NCBI GenBank assembly: GCA_036971475.1
Contig: JBAIZL010000002.1
Location: 45,068,512 to 45,132,511 of the forward strand
Source: Prosapia bicincta
Taxonomy: Eukaryota > Arthropoda > Insecta > Hemiptera > Cercopidae
Direction of reading: 5' to 3'
Length of the DNA: 64,000 nt
This document shows positions 34,091 through 50,067 of the stretch, one piece after another. The notes beneath the pieces were generated by a model, which worked only from the letters and a program-made list of their open reading frames with translations, was not told the origin of the DNA and ran no database searches. Both the position numbers and the translations under genes were made by a program. The stretch's first letter is position 1. Each line of letters opens with the position of its first letter.

Positions 34091-34508
34091 TTTACTGTCA
34101 GACAAAGACCGAAGGTTCAATATAATAAGTCGGAGTTATTTAGTGTTTATTCATAGAATTAACCATTGATGGAAAATTATGCTTTCTTTTTTTAACTGAC
34201 CCCATGTGCTCCATGGTAACGCCATTTGTATAAGTCTGATTCTAGTGTTAAACTTCGTTAGTTCGGAGGTAAGAGACGTGAGCTACCAATGGTGTCACTA
34301 CGCCAGTACGGCATTCCTATAAATATAGACCTCCACTACTTAACCCGAGCTCTCACCTCCAGCGCGCAACACAGTGCAAGATGAGAACCCAACTTGGTCG
34401 CCGTTGCGTCTAGCCCTAATACTGCCCGCCTAGGTATTGGCTTTACCATTGAGTAAAAATACTTGGTAAATAATAAATGTTCAGGAAGGTAGTATGTAGT
34501 ATGTAGTA

Positions 34509-37027
<2,519 letters not shown>

Positions 37028-38225
37028 CGGGAATTTTCTGGACTTTTCGTATTTATGTTTGGTTCATTGTCTATAAATTGGGAATTTATAGCCTAGGGAT
37101 TGCATACAGTGGCACCACTCGAAAGTTATTATTGGAATAAAAATGTAAGAATACATCCGGGTAATTCAAGAGAGGGAAGAGAGCGAGATATTCTTTCTAT
37201 AGATTTATATAGTACAGCAATATATATATCCCACAAGACTTGGGCTGTCAACCCTGAGCCCTGTTGTATTTATTACACTTGTGCGGCGGGAAATCTCAAA
37301 GTATAATATCTCGGGAGCAGATTCACGCACCTAATGAAAGCGCTGGGCTGGAGTATTTACGCCTCGCGATAAAGTCGCCCTTCACTAAATCTGTATGGAC
37401 ACGAATATATCTATAAGAGAGACTGTTTTAGCATTGAGGGTATTTACCGAACGCACAATGGATTCTTGATAATTTGTTGTAAGTTTATGTATTCGTATAA
37501 GGACTGATGATAAAATCGAACCTTTCATTTTCAGTTTGATTTATGTTGTAACGAGTGCCTTAAAATTATTTTAAATAATTCAGCCTTTAAATAATCCTTT
37601 CTACAACAAAGTTTTCATACATACAAAAATTGCCTTTTAAGAGACACATTTACTAAAGACGAATTCTCAGTGGAATATAGTTCATTCCACTGGTACACGT
37701 TGATTCAAATAAGATAACTTAGACATATTTTAAATAAATAATGCAAAACGGCGCATTAAAGAATATTCCTGTACTAAGTCTATGTACTTTTACGTTTTAA
37801 CTAAACATCTTCAGTGTTAACAGAAAAATTGTAATTTTATTTTGGTGATTCTAAAGATGGTTGCCCAGCAACCGATATGTAAACAATGTTTTAAAAGAAA
37901 AAGTTCTTATAGAGCGTTTTTTCCTAATTTGAAAGCAGTTTGCTCAAAAATAATGATATTTTAAAATCCTAATTATCAATTATTGCACATCTTCCACTAA
38001 TAATTAATTCCACTATAATTTTCCGCTACAATAATAACTCTTTTAATTTATGAATTTATTTAGACATCATAAAGTTGTGTTTTGTGTATATTTATATTTA
38101 AAATATACATGAATTACATGTATTTTTATAGCATTTTGTTATATCAGCAATACATGCGGATATTGCGTTATTTATTCAGAACATTGTGAGTCTGTATAAT
38201 CTATTCCAAGGCTCACCAAAAGGAT

Positions 38226-38560
38226 TATGGAACGTTTTATCACTATACAGAATAGGGGCGCTCCTAGAACTAATAGACTATAAACGAACTGACATAACTG
38301 TAGTTCAAGAAGTCAAATGCATTGCCAATGGGGTTCTGGAAAAGCTATAGCTTAAACCACTATATGAGAGTAAACAAACGTCCTAGACCTAAACGGATGG
38401 ACCTCATCACACAGGATGCCTGAACCCTGCTGATTGTGAGGAAGTAGGAACCGGCTGCACAGGATCGAGCTACCTGGCGAAGGCTCATTGAGAAGGCCAA
38501 GGCTCACACCGAACTGAAGCGCCCAGAATGAAGGAAAAGAGATAGCCTATAATATATTCT
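38226..38560 (+). pseudogene. Internally deleted LINE: endonuclease start joined to ORF2 tail (copy A)
   Basis: One frame reads LWNVLSLYRIGALLELIDY...DITVVQEVK...NGVLEKL, which matches the start of the apurinic-type endonuclease of LINE ORF2 ('WNV..L...G.l..l......di..lQE.rw'). About 30 bp later another frame reads KRPRPKRMD, then DRATWRRLIEKAKAHTELK to a stop, the typical extreme C-terminus of the same kind of ORF2. The reverse transcriptase between them is missing. The same structure recurs at 53055-53385, so the deletion predates the duplication or spread of this sequence. Confidence 0.7.
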
Positions 38561-39739
38561 AATTTTGCATTGAGTAAAAGGTTTTCAATTCAAATATTAA
38601 CATCTGCTTATAAAGAGTTGTATTTTGGTTGAATCAATTTATAACACTTACTAACCTCAGTATTTATTTACCTATTACACAAAAAGCTGATTTTGGGCAC
38701 ATCTAATACCCGTACGAGTTAATTCATTAGCATAAATAGGCCAGAGCGATCGGATGTCGATGATTCGGACAATTTCATTACCTTAAAATAAAAAAATGTC
38801 ATTACATTTCAACTATATTTCTTGCCACATAAAATCGTTCACGCATGCGCACCATGATACCCCCACAACCACCAGTCACGTTACAGTCTTGCCTCGTACG
38901 CAGGAACTGCAGTCCAGTTAGTCACTTTACCACAGTAACTTTCAAGTTGTTTTGACTGTACATGTGACCGTAGGGGAAAAGTAGGGGGAACAATTCTTAC
39001 AGTTTCCCATCATACCAAGCTATGCCTCGCACCATTATTTTAGCACAAATTATACGCATTGCATTTTCTTTTAATTTGAATAAAATAAAACTTATAATAA
39101 TTTTATGGCTAGATATAGTATCAACCTACACAACACGTGGTTTAGAATAGTATAGCTTGTACAAAAACCTTGCGGAAGGTTCACTTAGTGCGGTAACAAT
39201 TTTATACTTGTCTGGAATTGAAAGTAAGTTCAAAAATATAAAATATGATATTATCTTGAAAGTTTTCTTTAAAGAGATAATACAGTATGAACAAAAATAT
39301 ATAAGCCGAAGGTCGTAATGATTTATATAGTCTGCAGTCTACAGACTCCTCACAGGGATTTTGCCTGTCAACACAAAGAGTTTCACACAAGAGATATTTT
39401 ACAAAAGGCAACGGATTTGAAAGTACAACATTTATATCTCGCCGTTCCAGGCATACCAACATCATAAATATTTTTAATGGAAAATTTAACCGATTTCATA
39501 ACTTCTACTCACCGTAATATATTTTTACATATAAATATAGCTGTTAGAAGCGAAATAGATTACGTAGTCATTTTCTTTTGCTAACAATTGATCTTGGAAT
39601 GCATTAAAGCTAACCCTAATGACTTTATGTTGGATTTTGCATTAATTTAACATCAGTTATTTCAAATTAAACAAGTTATGACGTTTAAATTTATGACTGA
39701 ATTGTTTCCAGCTTTGTGTTTTGTTCATGCTTCAATTAT

Positions 39740-40045
39740 ATTGCTTAAACACTGCCAACTTACACACATACTTATCTAACAACTTGCCACAGACTCTGCA
39801 AATAGCAATTCCACTTGGCATATGTTGTTATCACATTATTTCATAAAGCCAGCTGTTGGCCCCGGATTACATCAAGTAGTAAAACTATTATTGCCGACAG
39901 TGTTTGAAACTTTTGCGATGCATTGTACCATCAAGAGAGATATATACTGGGTTTATTGGGCGTTTGCAGTTGAATCATTAACATACAAAGCTGTTAAAAT
40001 ACGTTATTTCTCAACAGACTTAGTAAAATATACGTATATTTTTAT
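39740..40045 (+). repeat. Dispersed repeat R2, copy 2
   Basis: Part of block A; see 33845-34090 for shared landmarks. Confidence 0.75.
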
Positions 40046-40559
40046 GTAATTTTATGTGTCGATTCCGAGTCCGTATTTCAATTATGCGTTAGGTAGCTAG
40101 GTGACTCAGTTTACTAAGAATTCAGCTCTACTCAGAAGCATTTTCAAAGATAAATCTTGTATTTCTGCACTGGGAATTTCTGCAAGGGTGCATTCACCGA
40201 CACCCTAAATATCGGAAATGGCCCTTCCCTATTCAGTTCCCAACTCTGAGCCCCCATTAAGGAAAAATAATTATTCATATATTTTTGTAAAATTGCTGAA
40301 TACCATATTAGCTTCCAATTAAAAACGAAATTGAGTTTTAAATATATTGCTATGAGACACAACAAAATCTGTTTTTATTTTAATTGACCCTAAATAAACT
40401 CGGCGTCAACTGCAATCAGAGGGTTTGCTCCTTTCATTCCTAAGCGAACAGTGAATAATACAGTAATAGCACAACCTAGAGGTAATGTGTATGGAAAAAG
40501 GGAAATAAAAATGACGTCTCTCTGTACCAATACTCCCAGAAGGTATATACAGTGGGAAA

Positions 40560-40850
40560 AATAAGAAATAGCAAGTTTATGAAGTAAGTGGTCTGACGAG
40601 TAAGAAGTCTGTAAAGTTGGACGTCAGTGAAATGGCGAATCTGTGAGGTAGGAAATCTGTAGAGCAGAAAGTCTATAAAATGGCGAATCAGTGAAGTAGG
40701 AAATCTGTGAAGTACGATATCTGTAAGGTATGACGATTGTAAAGTCTCTGAAGTAAGACGTCTGTAGAGTTAGGAGTCTGATAAGTTTTGTGAAAAGTCT
40801 GTGTGAATGAAGGCGATACTAGTAAAGTTTGATGCACGTTTAAATGTAAT
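40560..40850 (+). repeat. Degenerate ~17-20-bp repeats in block A
   Basis: Recurrent '(a)agtctgtaaagt', 'aaatctgtgaagta' and variants. The longer counterpart in block C is 57130-57640. Confidence 0.75.
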
Positions 40851-41069
40851 TTTACAGTTTTAGAAGTAATATTGTAATACTTAATAATTATAAGTTTATC
40901 AGACTTAGATCGTTAATATCTCTCTGTCAGTTGTGTTGGCGCAATTATATATGTGTTTAATCATATTACAAATAACGTTTGTATTATTTAGTAAACTTTA
41001 ACAAATCCATACAAATAACAAATCGGCAAAATGGCAAATGGCTTTAGGGAGACTTTAGGCATGACCCGG

Positions 41070-41365
41070 CAGGGCTCAAATAGCTCTCAACATGAACAAG
41101 CAACACTGGAATAGCGTTCAACACGAACCAGTATTACCCCAATAGCTCCCGGCACGAAGCGGCAGCTCTCAAATAGCTCTCAACATGAACTAGCAACACT
41201 GGAATAGCGTTCAACACAAACCAGTATTACCCCAATAGCTCCCGGCACGAAGCGGCAGCTCTCAAATAGCTCTCAACATGAACTAGCAACACTGGAATAG
41301 CGTTCAACACGAACCAGTATTACCCCAATAGCTCCCGGCACGAAGCGACAGCTCTCAAATAGCTC
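41070..41365 (+). repeat. 93-bp tandem repeat, ~3 copies
   Basis: 'caacactggaatagcg' recurs at 41101, 41194 and 41287, exactly 93 bp apart. The units are nearly identical. The homologous place in block C (57900-57990) has a single degenerate unit, so expansion occurred in A after duplication. Confidence 0.93.
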
Positions 41366-41689
41366 CCAAGATCTATCAACAAATATAATATTACACCCTA
41401 CATTAATCAGCAATACTAGAACATCGCCCTACACATACCGGGAACACTCAAACAGCACTCAACAAGGTCCAACATCTCTTAGTACTCATATAGTACTCAA
41501 CACCCAGATAGCACCTACAATCCTCGACACTGTAACTCATATAGTGCTCATATCGAGTCAGCAACACTCAGATAGTGCCCAACACAAAAAAGAAATAATA
41601 AAAAAAAACATTATCTAATCTTGTCTTAAAATAAAATATTTCATTCGGAAACGCCTGATGTTTTATAAAAGTGCAGCTGCTTTTAAACT

Positions 41690-41925
41690 CGCATGAAAGA
41701 TCATTTTCCTACACTTGTGAAAGAAATGTTTGTGTCACATCGAGGATAAAACATTTAAATTTTGTAGCTGTTTTTCATTAAAATTAGAAAGTCATTTAAA
41801 AGAAAGTCAGCGTTTCGGAAGAGATTTAAGGTTAAGTGAATTACTTATGTAAGTTCTTTAACTCCGATCTTTTATTTACGAGAATTAACGCTAGACGGCA
41901 GCACCGAGATTACGCGTACGCCTGG
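41690..41925 (+). repeat. Dispersed repeat R1, copy 3
   Basis: Matches 31786-32055 and 58215-58450 directly. Confidence 0.75.
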
Positions 41926-42039
41926 ATAATTTTAGCGCAATCATTACAGAAATAAAAAACGTTTTTGTGAAACTTTTTACTGCAAGATATAATTAAACCC
42001 TTTAATTAAACATAATAACATAACTTTTACACGTCGGCT

Positions 42040-42330
42040 TAGCATAATATCTATGCAGGCTTACACACATATTTGTTTAACACAGTATGTAGGCTATCAT
42101 GTGTGTTGGCTTAACATAGTATATACGCCTATGTATGATAGCATGCATGTTGGCTTAGCATAGTATTTGTGTAGGTTTACACGCATATTTGTTTAACAGC
42201 GAATATATGGCTATTTAGAGTATATTGCATGCTGGCTTAACATAGTATATATGCCTATATAGGTTAACTTGAATGTTGGCTTAGCACTGTATATTGGTTG
42301 CGTGACTTATTTTAATTATATTGTAATATT
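42040..42330 (+). repeat. Imperfect ~60-bp repeats
   Basis: 'gttggctta(a/g)cata(g)tat' recurs about every 60 bp with 'tatgccta' segments. Absent from block C. Confidence 0.6.
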
Positions 42331-42659
42331 TGTTGACCGTCATCTACGTGGACGTGATATGTTATGCATTGGTAGCTAGCTGCCTTTACATAGCTATGGT
42401 GGTATAGCAGGCCCATGTAGGGATTCATGTATGTCGGCTTAGCGTAGTATGCGTTGTGTTGCGTAAGCCTACCGAGCCCTTGCAATGTGATAGGACGATT
42501 CCCCGCACAGCTTGTTGTCCATTTGAATTTACCATATTTGTTGGTTGATTGAAATGAGTGTAAATTGGTCGGTTAAACTTACCGTAAGACAGTGTTTCAC
42601 TGTTGTTTAGTGGAAACCTTGGTTATTTGATCTAACCTATCATTTTTGATGCTTTCATA

Positions 42660-43490
42660 TATTATTAAAAACTACCCCTCACTTAAAGCCTTGCTCTAGT
42701 GTGAATTTACCTAAGGCCTTTCTCCAAGGTGCCTTTACTTAAGGCCTGACTCTAGTGTGAATTTACCTCAGGACCCTTCTCCAAGGTGGCTCTAACTAAG
42801 GGCTGGCTTAGGGATGGCTTTACCTAAGTCCATACTCCATGGAAGCTTTACCTAAGGCCTAGCTCCTGGGTGGCTTTACCTCGGGCTCGACTCCAGTATG
42901 ACTTTACCTAAGATCCGACTACAAGGTAGCTTTACCTAAGGCCTGGCTCCTAGGTGGCTTTGCCTCAAACACGACTCCAGGGAGACTTTGCCTAACACCC
43001 GACTCCATGGTAGCTTTACCTAAGACTTGGTGGAGGTATTTGTCTTGGTCGAGAGGCTGTAATTGATATAGCAACATACCTGAACCTAAGGCCCGACTCT
43101 TGGGTAGATTTACTTAAGGGCTGACTGCTTTACCTAAAGTCTAGCTCCGATGAGGCTTTACCTAGGGCCTGACTCCATGGTAGCTTTACCTAAGGCCAGA
43201 TTCCAGGGTTACTTTACCTAAGGCATGGCTTCGGGTTGGCTTTACCTAAGTCCATGCTCCAGGGATGCTATACCTGATGCCTGGGTGGCTCTACCTCATG
43301 CACGACTCCGGAGTGACTTTTACCTAAGACACCTACTCCAGGGACCGATCATGTTTTGGCAATCTGAACACTACCCCTTGGTGGACTTAAGGGCCGGCCT
43401 CGAGATGGCCTTACCTGAGGTCATGCTCCAATGGTGGCTTTACCTAAGGCCTGGCTCCTAGGTGAATTTTACCTAAGACAGCTACTCCAG
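42660..43490 (+). repeat. ~28-bp GC-richer tandem repeats inside a related TIR
   Basis: Some 25 diverged copies of a ~28-29-bp unit, roughly 'gctttacctaaggcctggctcc(a/t)ggg'. They lead directly into sequence homologous to the Polinton-like TIR and are probably the inner TIR of the related element. Confidence 0.75.
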
Positions 43491-44035
43491 GGACCGATCA
43501 TTTCTGGCAATCTGAAAACTACCCCCAGGTGACTCCACCCCACAGCTTGCCAAAATGTACTTTAAACATACCACATATAGTCATTTGATCCATACGATTA
43601 ATTTTTGGCAATTTCATATATTATTTAAAAACTACCCCTGGTGAAACCACCCCCAACCATAGCGATAATGCACTCTAAATTTACCCTATCAGTCAAGACA
43701 CATTTTTCCAAAAATTTTTCAAAAACTACCCCCCCCCCCACCCCGAATCCACCACCGGAGCAACCCCCGGGGAAGGTCCTGAACGTAGCTGAGAACACCC
43801 CTTCACCTATGGGTAGGTTAGGTTATATGCAATTTACATACCTTAGGTTAGTGGGTTAGAATATATTTTTTTCCAAAAACTACCCCCAACCCCTCTAAAC
43901 GTAGTCAAACCCACCCCAAAGTCTACGATCAAGGCCACACCAACCTCATCCATCATCCAAAACTACCCTTATACTCACCGGTGACGTACAGGACAGTTAG
44001 GGGTAGTTTGTCCCAAAGTGTCCTCATTAACTACT
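43491..44035 (-). mobile_element. Remnant right end of a related Polinton-like element
   Basis: 43700-44010 is collinear with the right TIR of the intact element: 'gaaggtcctgaacgtagct', 'gggtaggttaggtt', 'aactacccccaacccctct' and 'catccaaaactaccc' occur in the same order and spacing as at 23080-23290. A candidate terminus ...AACTACT ends at 44035, so the complement would start AGTAG like the intact copy. No polymerase or left end is seen; the rest is deleted or too diverged. Confidence 0.75.
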
Positions 44036-44579
44036 CTTATGAGATATGGAATTTGAAAAGGTCACCTTTTACCTAAATGTGCTACAGGTGTTAATTCATA
44101 TGTAATGAACTAATTTAATTGTCGTTAATCTGTTTTAATTTGTATAGTGTTGAGTTTATATTTTTATTGATAGGAGTTGGTATTGCACGACCTCCTGTTC
44201 TTGCGACCAGATCAAGATTAGTAGTGAAATAATATAAATCTATATTATGAGATAGGTCTTTGCAAGGCGTCTTATATTAAGGGTTAGACACGTGACGAAG
44301 ACAAAAGGTGTTACCTAGGCGCAATAATGAGGACAAATTCTGTTGCTTTTGCAAACGCAAAAAGTCTTTAGTAAGGGTACATGTTGGAATAGATTCAAGT
44401 CTCCGTGCCTAGCCTAACTATTCTAAATATAAATAAAAATAATTTTAATTCTTAAACGACTAATTGTATTTAATCTTACGAAATAACTATCCAAGTTTTT
44501 TTCAGTTAGCAAGTATGGTTATCATAAAGCTTAGAGCAAGATCTAGGAGCTTTGAGCTTTGATCTAAAAGCTTTGAGCG

Positions 44580-44830
44580 AGTAGGGCTTCCACTTGGCAG
44601 CAGAAACCTGGATAATTTAATGTGAAGCGTATGTGCGGACACCTTGTGTCGTCTCATGATTTCATAAGGGCAACTGTTTACTCCAGTTTACGTCAAGTCG
44701 TAAAACTATTATTGCCTGCAATAACTGACGGAAAATGTTCACAAGTTGCATTTTACTGTAAGTCTGCAGCATTAGGTTGTTAGCATTACTAGACAGGGTT
44801 TATTAGGTATCTGGTCTTTTGACATATATT
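44580..44830 (+). repeat. Dispersed repeat R2, copy 3
   Basis: Block A copy, paired with 61030-61290. Confidence 0.75.
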
Positions 44831-45949
44831 TTGCAGTTGTCTAATAGATGGACAATGTCTTTACAATAATACCCAAGCTCATGGAATCCATAGAATAAAT
44901 TGTGAATGTAGTAGCTGATAAGGGATTACCCAAACTTGGAGGTTTGTGCCTGGGTATAGCTGTGTGTTGTGCATGGGAGTACAGCATCTCATTCGTCACG
45001 CTTCTTATCATTACGAGACGCGTCAAGGTATTCTCTTCATATTTAAACTTATATTAAGTGATAACACATGGTTTCATACTACAGCTGGTCTTATATTAGA
45101 GGTTATGTGGTCTATTGCTTCCTTAACACGAAGATTGTATTACTTTATTAAATACAAACTTTACCTCCGTAATTACTTTTATCAGTTAATAAATATATTA
45201 TTTTTTCTATTTCGGTAAATCTTACTATAATTATTTCCATTCAATGATAATAAGCTATATATTTTTATTTAATTTTTTTTAAATGAACACTTTCCTAGGT
45301 GCGGTTGATTCATTTTAAAAACCGACTCCAATTAAATTCTTTAAGTGAAATTCGTATTCAGTAAACTTTCAACATCTGATCATGGTTATTTACATCCTTT
45401 TATTGTTAACTGCTATAACTATATTCTACTAAAACTCAAATTCTACATGTTACATAAATGTGCATTTAATATTGTCTTGTAAACTCAGCAGGGTCCACTA
45501 TTTGCCGGCTATTTCCATTCTAAAGCTTGCCAGTTGTTCAAACCCGTATTATTTATTTAGTTTATATTCAATAACTCAATATTTCGTTGGGGGAACGTTA
45601 ATTACTCATAATAGCTTCAGCTCAGAAAAAAATTAAACTCACTCTGAAATCCTCTATTTAACTGTATAAAGCCACTTGAAGGTGTCTGTCTGCCTCACGG
45701 TACAGAGTGCGGATCAAACCTAACCTCAAACACTGGTTAAAATATTGTTCCGTTATCTTTCATGCTTACATGTTGACATATGTGAATGTGTATGAGCCTT
45801 ATGTATGGCCGTATTCGTGAGGCGTATGTGGGTAAAATCATTTGTGAGTTTACATGACGTTATGCTCAAATAATTTTTAAAAGCAATTTCCTATTAGTTC
45901 AGCTCTGTACTCTCCAGAGCGCCCCAGGGGCGACCCACACTCACTACCG

Positions 45950-46255
45950 CTTTCCTAACCGACAGAGGTTCTCCGAAACCCCTGAGCTTGTACATGGACT
46001 AATTTGACTGACGGAGATTTTCCGAATCCCCGGTGCTTGACCGTAGACTGGTCTAATTGACGAATAATATCCGACACCCTGTCTCTGTACTTACAATGTT
46101 CTGACTGACATAGATTCTCCAAAATCCATTCACCTGTATATAGACATTTAGACTGACGAAGACTATTTATACCGAAACCCGTCGACAGCATAAAAGTTAC
46201 GATACTAGCTGCGGCTAAAATTGGTAATAATGAACAGCTTCCTACTGTTAGCATT
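45950..46255 (+). repeat. Imperfect ~60-bp repeats
   Basis: About four to five copies of a unit containing 'gac(g)gagattttccgaa(a)ccc' and 'ctgacgga'. The minus-strand 99-codon ORF here is a by-product. Confidence 0.55.
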
Positions 46256-47374
46256 TAGACGAAAACCAGCTTTAAAAGACATTGAATAGATTTTAATAAA
46301 TCATAAATATGCAAACAAACAAAAAATAAATATTAACAAACATGTCTCATGTATTATTGTTATTAAAGTAACTAATTTATATTTAAAACTTCTTTAAAAC
46401 TTTACATTAATAATTATAAACTTTTCAATATTATTCGCTAACAAAATTCACGACACAACTGTAGCTGACCAAGTAATTTAATTTAGAAAGCAAATCCTAC
46501 ATTGCATTACCATACCGCGATAAAGTACTAGAGCTGTTGATATATTCGCGTTGCTATTCGGCACTATAAATTTAAATAATTTCTATAAAAGTTCTTGCGC
46601 GCGAAAGGGAGTACTTTGGATTTTATTAGCATAGGTATTAAGCTCCACGACCTTGCACCATAGTAACTGCGTAAGGGTTGCTTTAGTCACGATATTCTGG
46701 GAATAAAAGGTGAAATATTATTTACACGAAACTACCTGGAAACCCCCGTTTAAAATAACTCAACCCCTTCATACATCTGTAAAGACGATTTTGTAAAGAT
46801 ATGGTCATACTATCCATAACAAACCTTTTACAGCAAAGAGAATAGCGAAAGGTAAATGTAAATACATAATGCTGATGATAGACTGTAATGGTCTGAAATT
46901 AGAAATAATGAGACGTTATGGTTTAAAGTTGGTAAGGTGCCTTCCTGGTGTAGTTCTGCTGGCAATCGGGTCCATACTGAGAGGCCATACAGTTTTTTTT
47001 TTCAAAACCACGAAGTATTTTCAACAAATGAAAAAGAAATATATTACACTGAATATGCAGGTTGGTTGGTTACAATAGAAAAAGTTAAATTACAATTCAA
47101 CTTATGGGCGTGATTTAGATTTGTCTACAGTTTACCCGGAAGCCCAGTGTAAGACGGATATGTTTTTGTAGTAATAGTACATTGATAAAATCTGGGGTGA
47201 AAAAATCATTGATTTATGCCAAAAATAAAATAGATAGGGATCACTGTTGTAAAATTGAGAGTAAATACAGACATACAACATGTACAAAATAAGTAGCCTG
47301 TAATGGTGTGGCCATTTGCAGAAAATGGGTTCCAAAGCCAAGTGGGTTAGACACGTATGTTTTCTGTCGTCGAC
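46256..47374. other. No gene seen
   Basis: AT-rich; nothing recognised. Confidence 0.45.
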
Positions 47375-49330
47375 GCTATGTCAGAAACATATCTTCTGTT
47401 TGCCGATTGAAATGATAGACCAGAACGGTAGTTGGAAGCCGAATCCGGATATTATATAAATCAAAAGTGAAAATTACAGGCCAAACTTTCTCTTGTATAT
47501 ACAACATTCAAAGCAAAATGTAGTAAAATAAATTCATTAATCAGCAATTAGGGCAGTTAAACCAAACCATGCTCAGTGAATCTATAGAAACACTTGATAG
47601 TTTTTAAGAAAAATTATATCACTAACATTCCAGCTGTATCATAGGAGTTCCTCCGATAAATGATTATCGGCAGTAGCTAGCATTTAGTTAGGCATAAAAC
47701 CCTACCTAATAGAGGATACAGGAGAATATGGTCTCACATGGCACAGTCACGAACTTGGAGTGCGTTCACTCTGCTACTAAGCCATAACGACACGTATAAC
47801 ATCCACTTTATTGCACCTAAAGCTGGAATAAAACTACATAAATTATAATTTTAACTTTTAGAATTGTTGCAAAATGTAACGGAAACTTGACAGAAACATG
47901 CAAATTTAGACACACACACTCTTCTTGTTTATTTGTGTTTAAGTCTCCATTATTCAATTTAACGCATCATAAAATATCACAAGTAAGACGTTGAAGTGGG
48001 GCGAGACTAGTGCCTTGTCACAGAAGCATCGAACAAGTTTAACTTGAATATTGAGCATTGTGTCGCGAAACTGCAAATACGGAGCTGTTTAGGCTTCAGT
48101 TAGTACCTTTATTTTATACAGTGATATTGTTTAATTCCGCAACTTTAATATCACTTCTGGCGCTCCCATTAAACTTGCAACACCTTATTGTTGAATCTTT
48201 TAATAAAATGTAATACTATTAGCATGGGAATTAAAAAAATATATTGAACCAACAAACAATGAGAAAATACAATATTAAGAAGGGAATATATATTTAGAAA
48301 TAAATATCATAAACACTCAAAAAACGGATAATTAAACAGGAATATAAGAAATATTGCAAAACGCCAAACAAATAAGCGTATTAGGTTATAAATATAAAAA
48401 AACTTAGTACACATTTTTTTTTTTTAATGCCTTTAAATTATGCATAGTGGACAAAGAAATGGGGTGTGTTTTACTATTATTGGAGAACTTTTTTTATAAG
48501 ATAAGGTCCCAAGATTGATCTGCGGTAGTGCCGTAGAATATCTAGGGGCTTCGTGGGTCTGAAAAAATGACAATCTACGATAATGGCTGCTTAGGATTAC
48601 AGTTTTGGTAATTGAAGGACAGCAAGCGCCAAATTAATTTTCTAAAAATTTGAGCTAAAATAAGTATCACTTAATTATTCAACTGAGATCAAGTTAACTA
48701 TCCGGCCAACTATAATTAGATATTTGTTGTTTTTAAAGAGAAAAACAAAGTACGCTTTGGTTGAATATTAGTTAGGCTTGCAACTATCCTTCTTCAATGT
48801 GTTCCTTCTCTGCGTGGAAACATTCACGACAAATTTGCATGTTCCAAATCATAAATATGTCAATAGCCTATCCGCAAATCGAGGGTAACACTGTCGCCCG
48901 TACGTCTGCTCGAGATGTATGCAGACAAACAAGCTGTCATCGCAATTCTTTATGCTAACTATTTGTATGACAGATGCAATATCATCAATCCGGATTAATC
49001 GTCACACGAAATGCTTCCTTACAATAGCGTTATTAATTGACTCATCCACATTTACCACTGGAGTAGTTAATAACACAAAGCATCGAACTATTAATCACTC
49101 TGGTAGTAACAATGTACGGATGCAGTTACATGTTGCATGACGCTCCACTCTCAAACATCTGGTTATTACTTAATTTATAGCCGTCGCTATAGCTATTGCA
49201 CTATATAGGCCTCTAGTTCGGGTAAAAGCTGAGACATAATGTAGAGATACGGTGCATAACTATTTGGTGAGGGATGGTTGCTATTGCTAGGGACAGTCCT
49301 AGCACGAATAGAGCTGTATATCCATGGAGG
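47375..49330 (-). repeat. Long inverted duplication, right arm
   Basis: Inverse of 1670-3975. It is shorter by ~350 bp through deletions. Confidence 0.75.
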
Positions 49331-49383
49331 TTACGTTAACCTGCATGTATATCCATATACGTTAACCTTGAAAACGTTAACCT

Positions 49384-49791
49384 AATGAAAAGGCTGATCA
49401 ACTAGCAAAGCAGTGAAGAAGTATCTGAGTTCACTACATTCCTCCAAATCCCTAATAAAGACATTCACCAAAAAATGGAATCACGGTCGATTGAGGGAAC
49501 TCTCAGCAGGAAAACGGTGGGAAAGTCTTGTGACGGGTAGACCTATTGACCAAATATTGCCCCGAGCTGTTAGCGTTGCAGTTTACAGATTGAAGACCGG
49601 TCATGATTACCTTCCTGCGCACCTCCACCGCATTCATGTGCTACCGACCCCGGAGTGTCTGCTGTGTGGTGGTGAACTTATGGATGCCGAACACCTTAAT
49701 GATTGTACAGCCCTGGACCGGGCCCAGGATTACTGCAGTCCCATCTTTAGGGAGGCGCATCTCTACTGGTCAGCGCGTCGCCAAATGGCTT
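49384..49791 (+). pseudogene. LINE ORF2 3' fragment: RNase H end plus Cys/His C-terminal domain
   Basis: The first frame reads NEKADQLAKQ then a stop, which is the typical end of the RNase H domain ('GNE.AD.LAK'). From 49413 a second frame runs 126 codons: basic linker, then YRLKTGHDYLPAHLHRI and CLLCGGELMDAEHLNDC (C-x2-C-x8-H-x3-C). This matches the C-terminal zinc domain that follows RNase H in insect LINEs of the I/R1/LOA-like groups. The reverse transcriptase and endonuclease are absent, so this is a 5'-truncated, frame-broken copy. Confidence 0.85.
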
Positions 49792-50067
49792 AACTACCAA
49801 GGATGGGCGTTGGCTATTAAGTAAGTAAGTAGGTTTCCTGATGTTTACAAAGAATGTTGTCCATTTCAAAATTGTTCAGTCATGCTGAGACCAATAAAAT
49901 GGTTTATTTTAAAGCTAAAATAATCATAGAGCAAAAGGATACCGTTTCCTATTTACATTTTCACAATATCAGAGCCTCTATGTTGTATGAGCACTTAAGC
50001 AATCTTGTATTACGAAGCAATACATCTGTCTATCTGAAGCCCAATAAAGCTTCCATACTATAATCGT

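Larger units (their letters stand above)
37028..45900 (+). repeat. Segmental duplication block A
   Basis: Collinear in direct orientation with block C (52066-62340). The correspondence is 37262-40510 to 52066-55215, 40560-42000 to 57190-58530, and 44440-45900 to 60935-62340. The first ~1.2 kb also matches block B (50068-52065). Between paired segments each block has its own insertions: A holds the related TIR remnant at 42660-44035, C holds 55220-57190 and the 161-bp array. Divergence is moderate. Confidence 0.85.
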
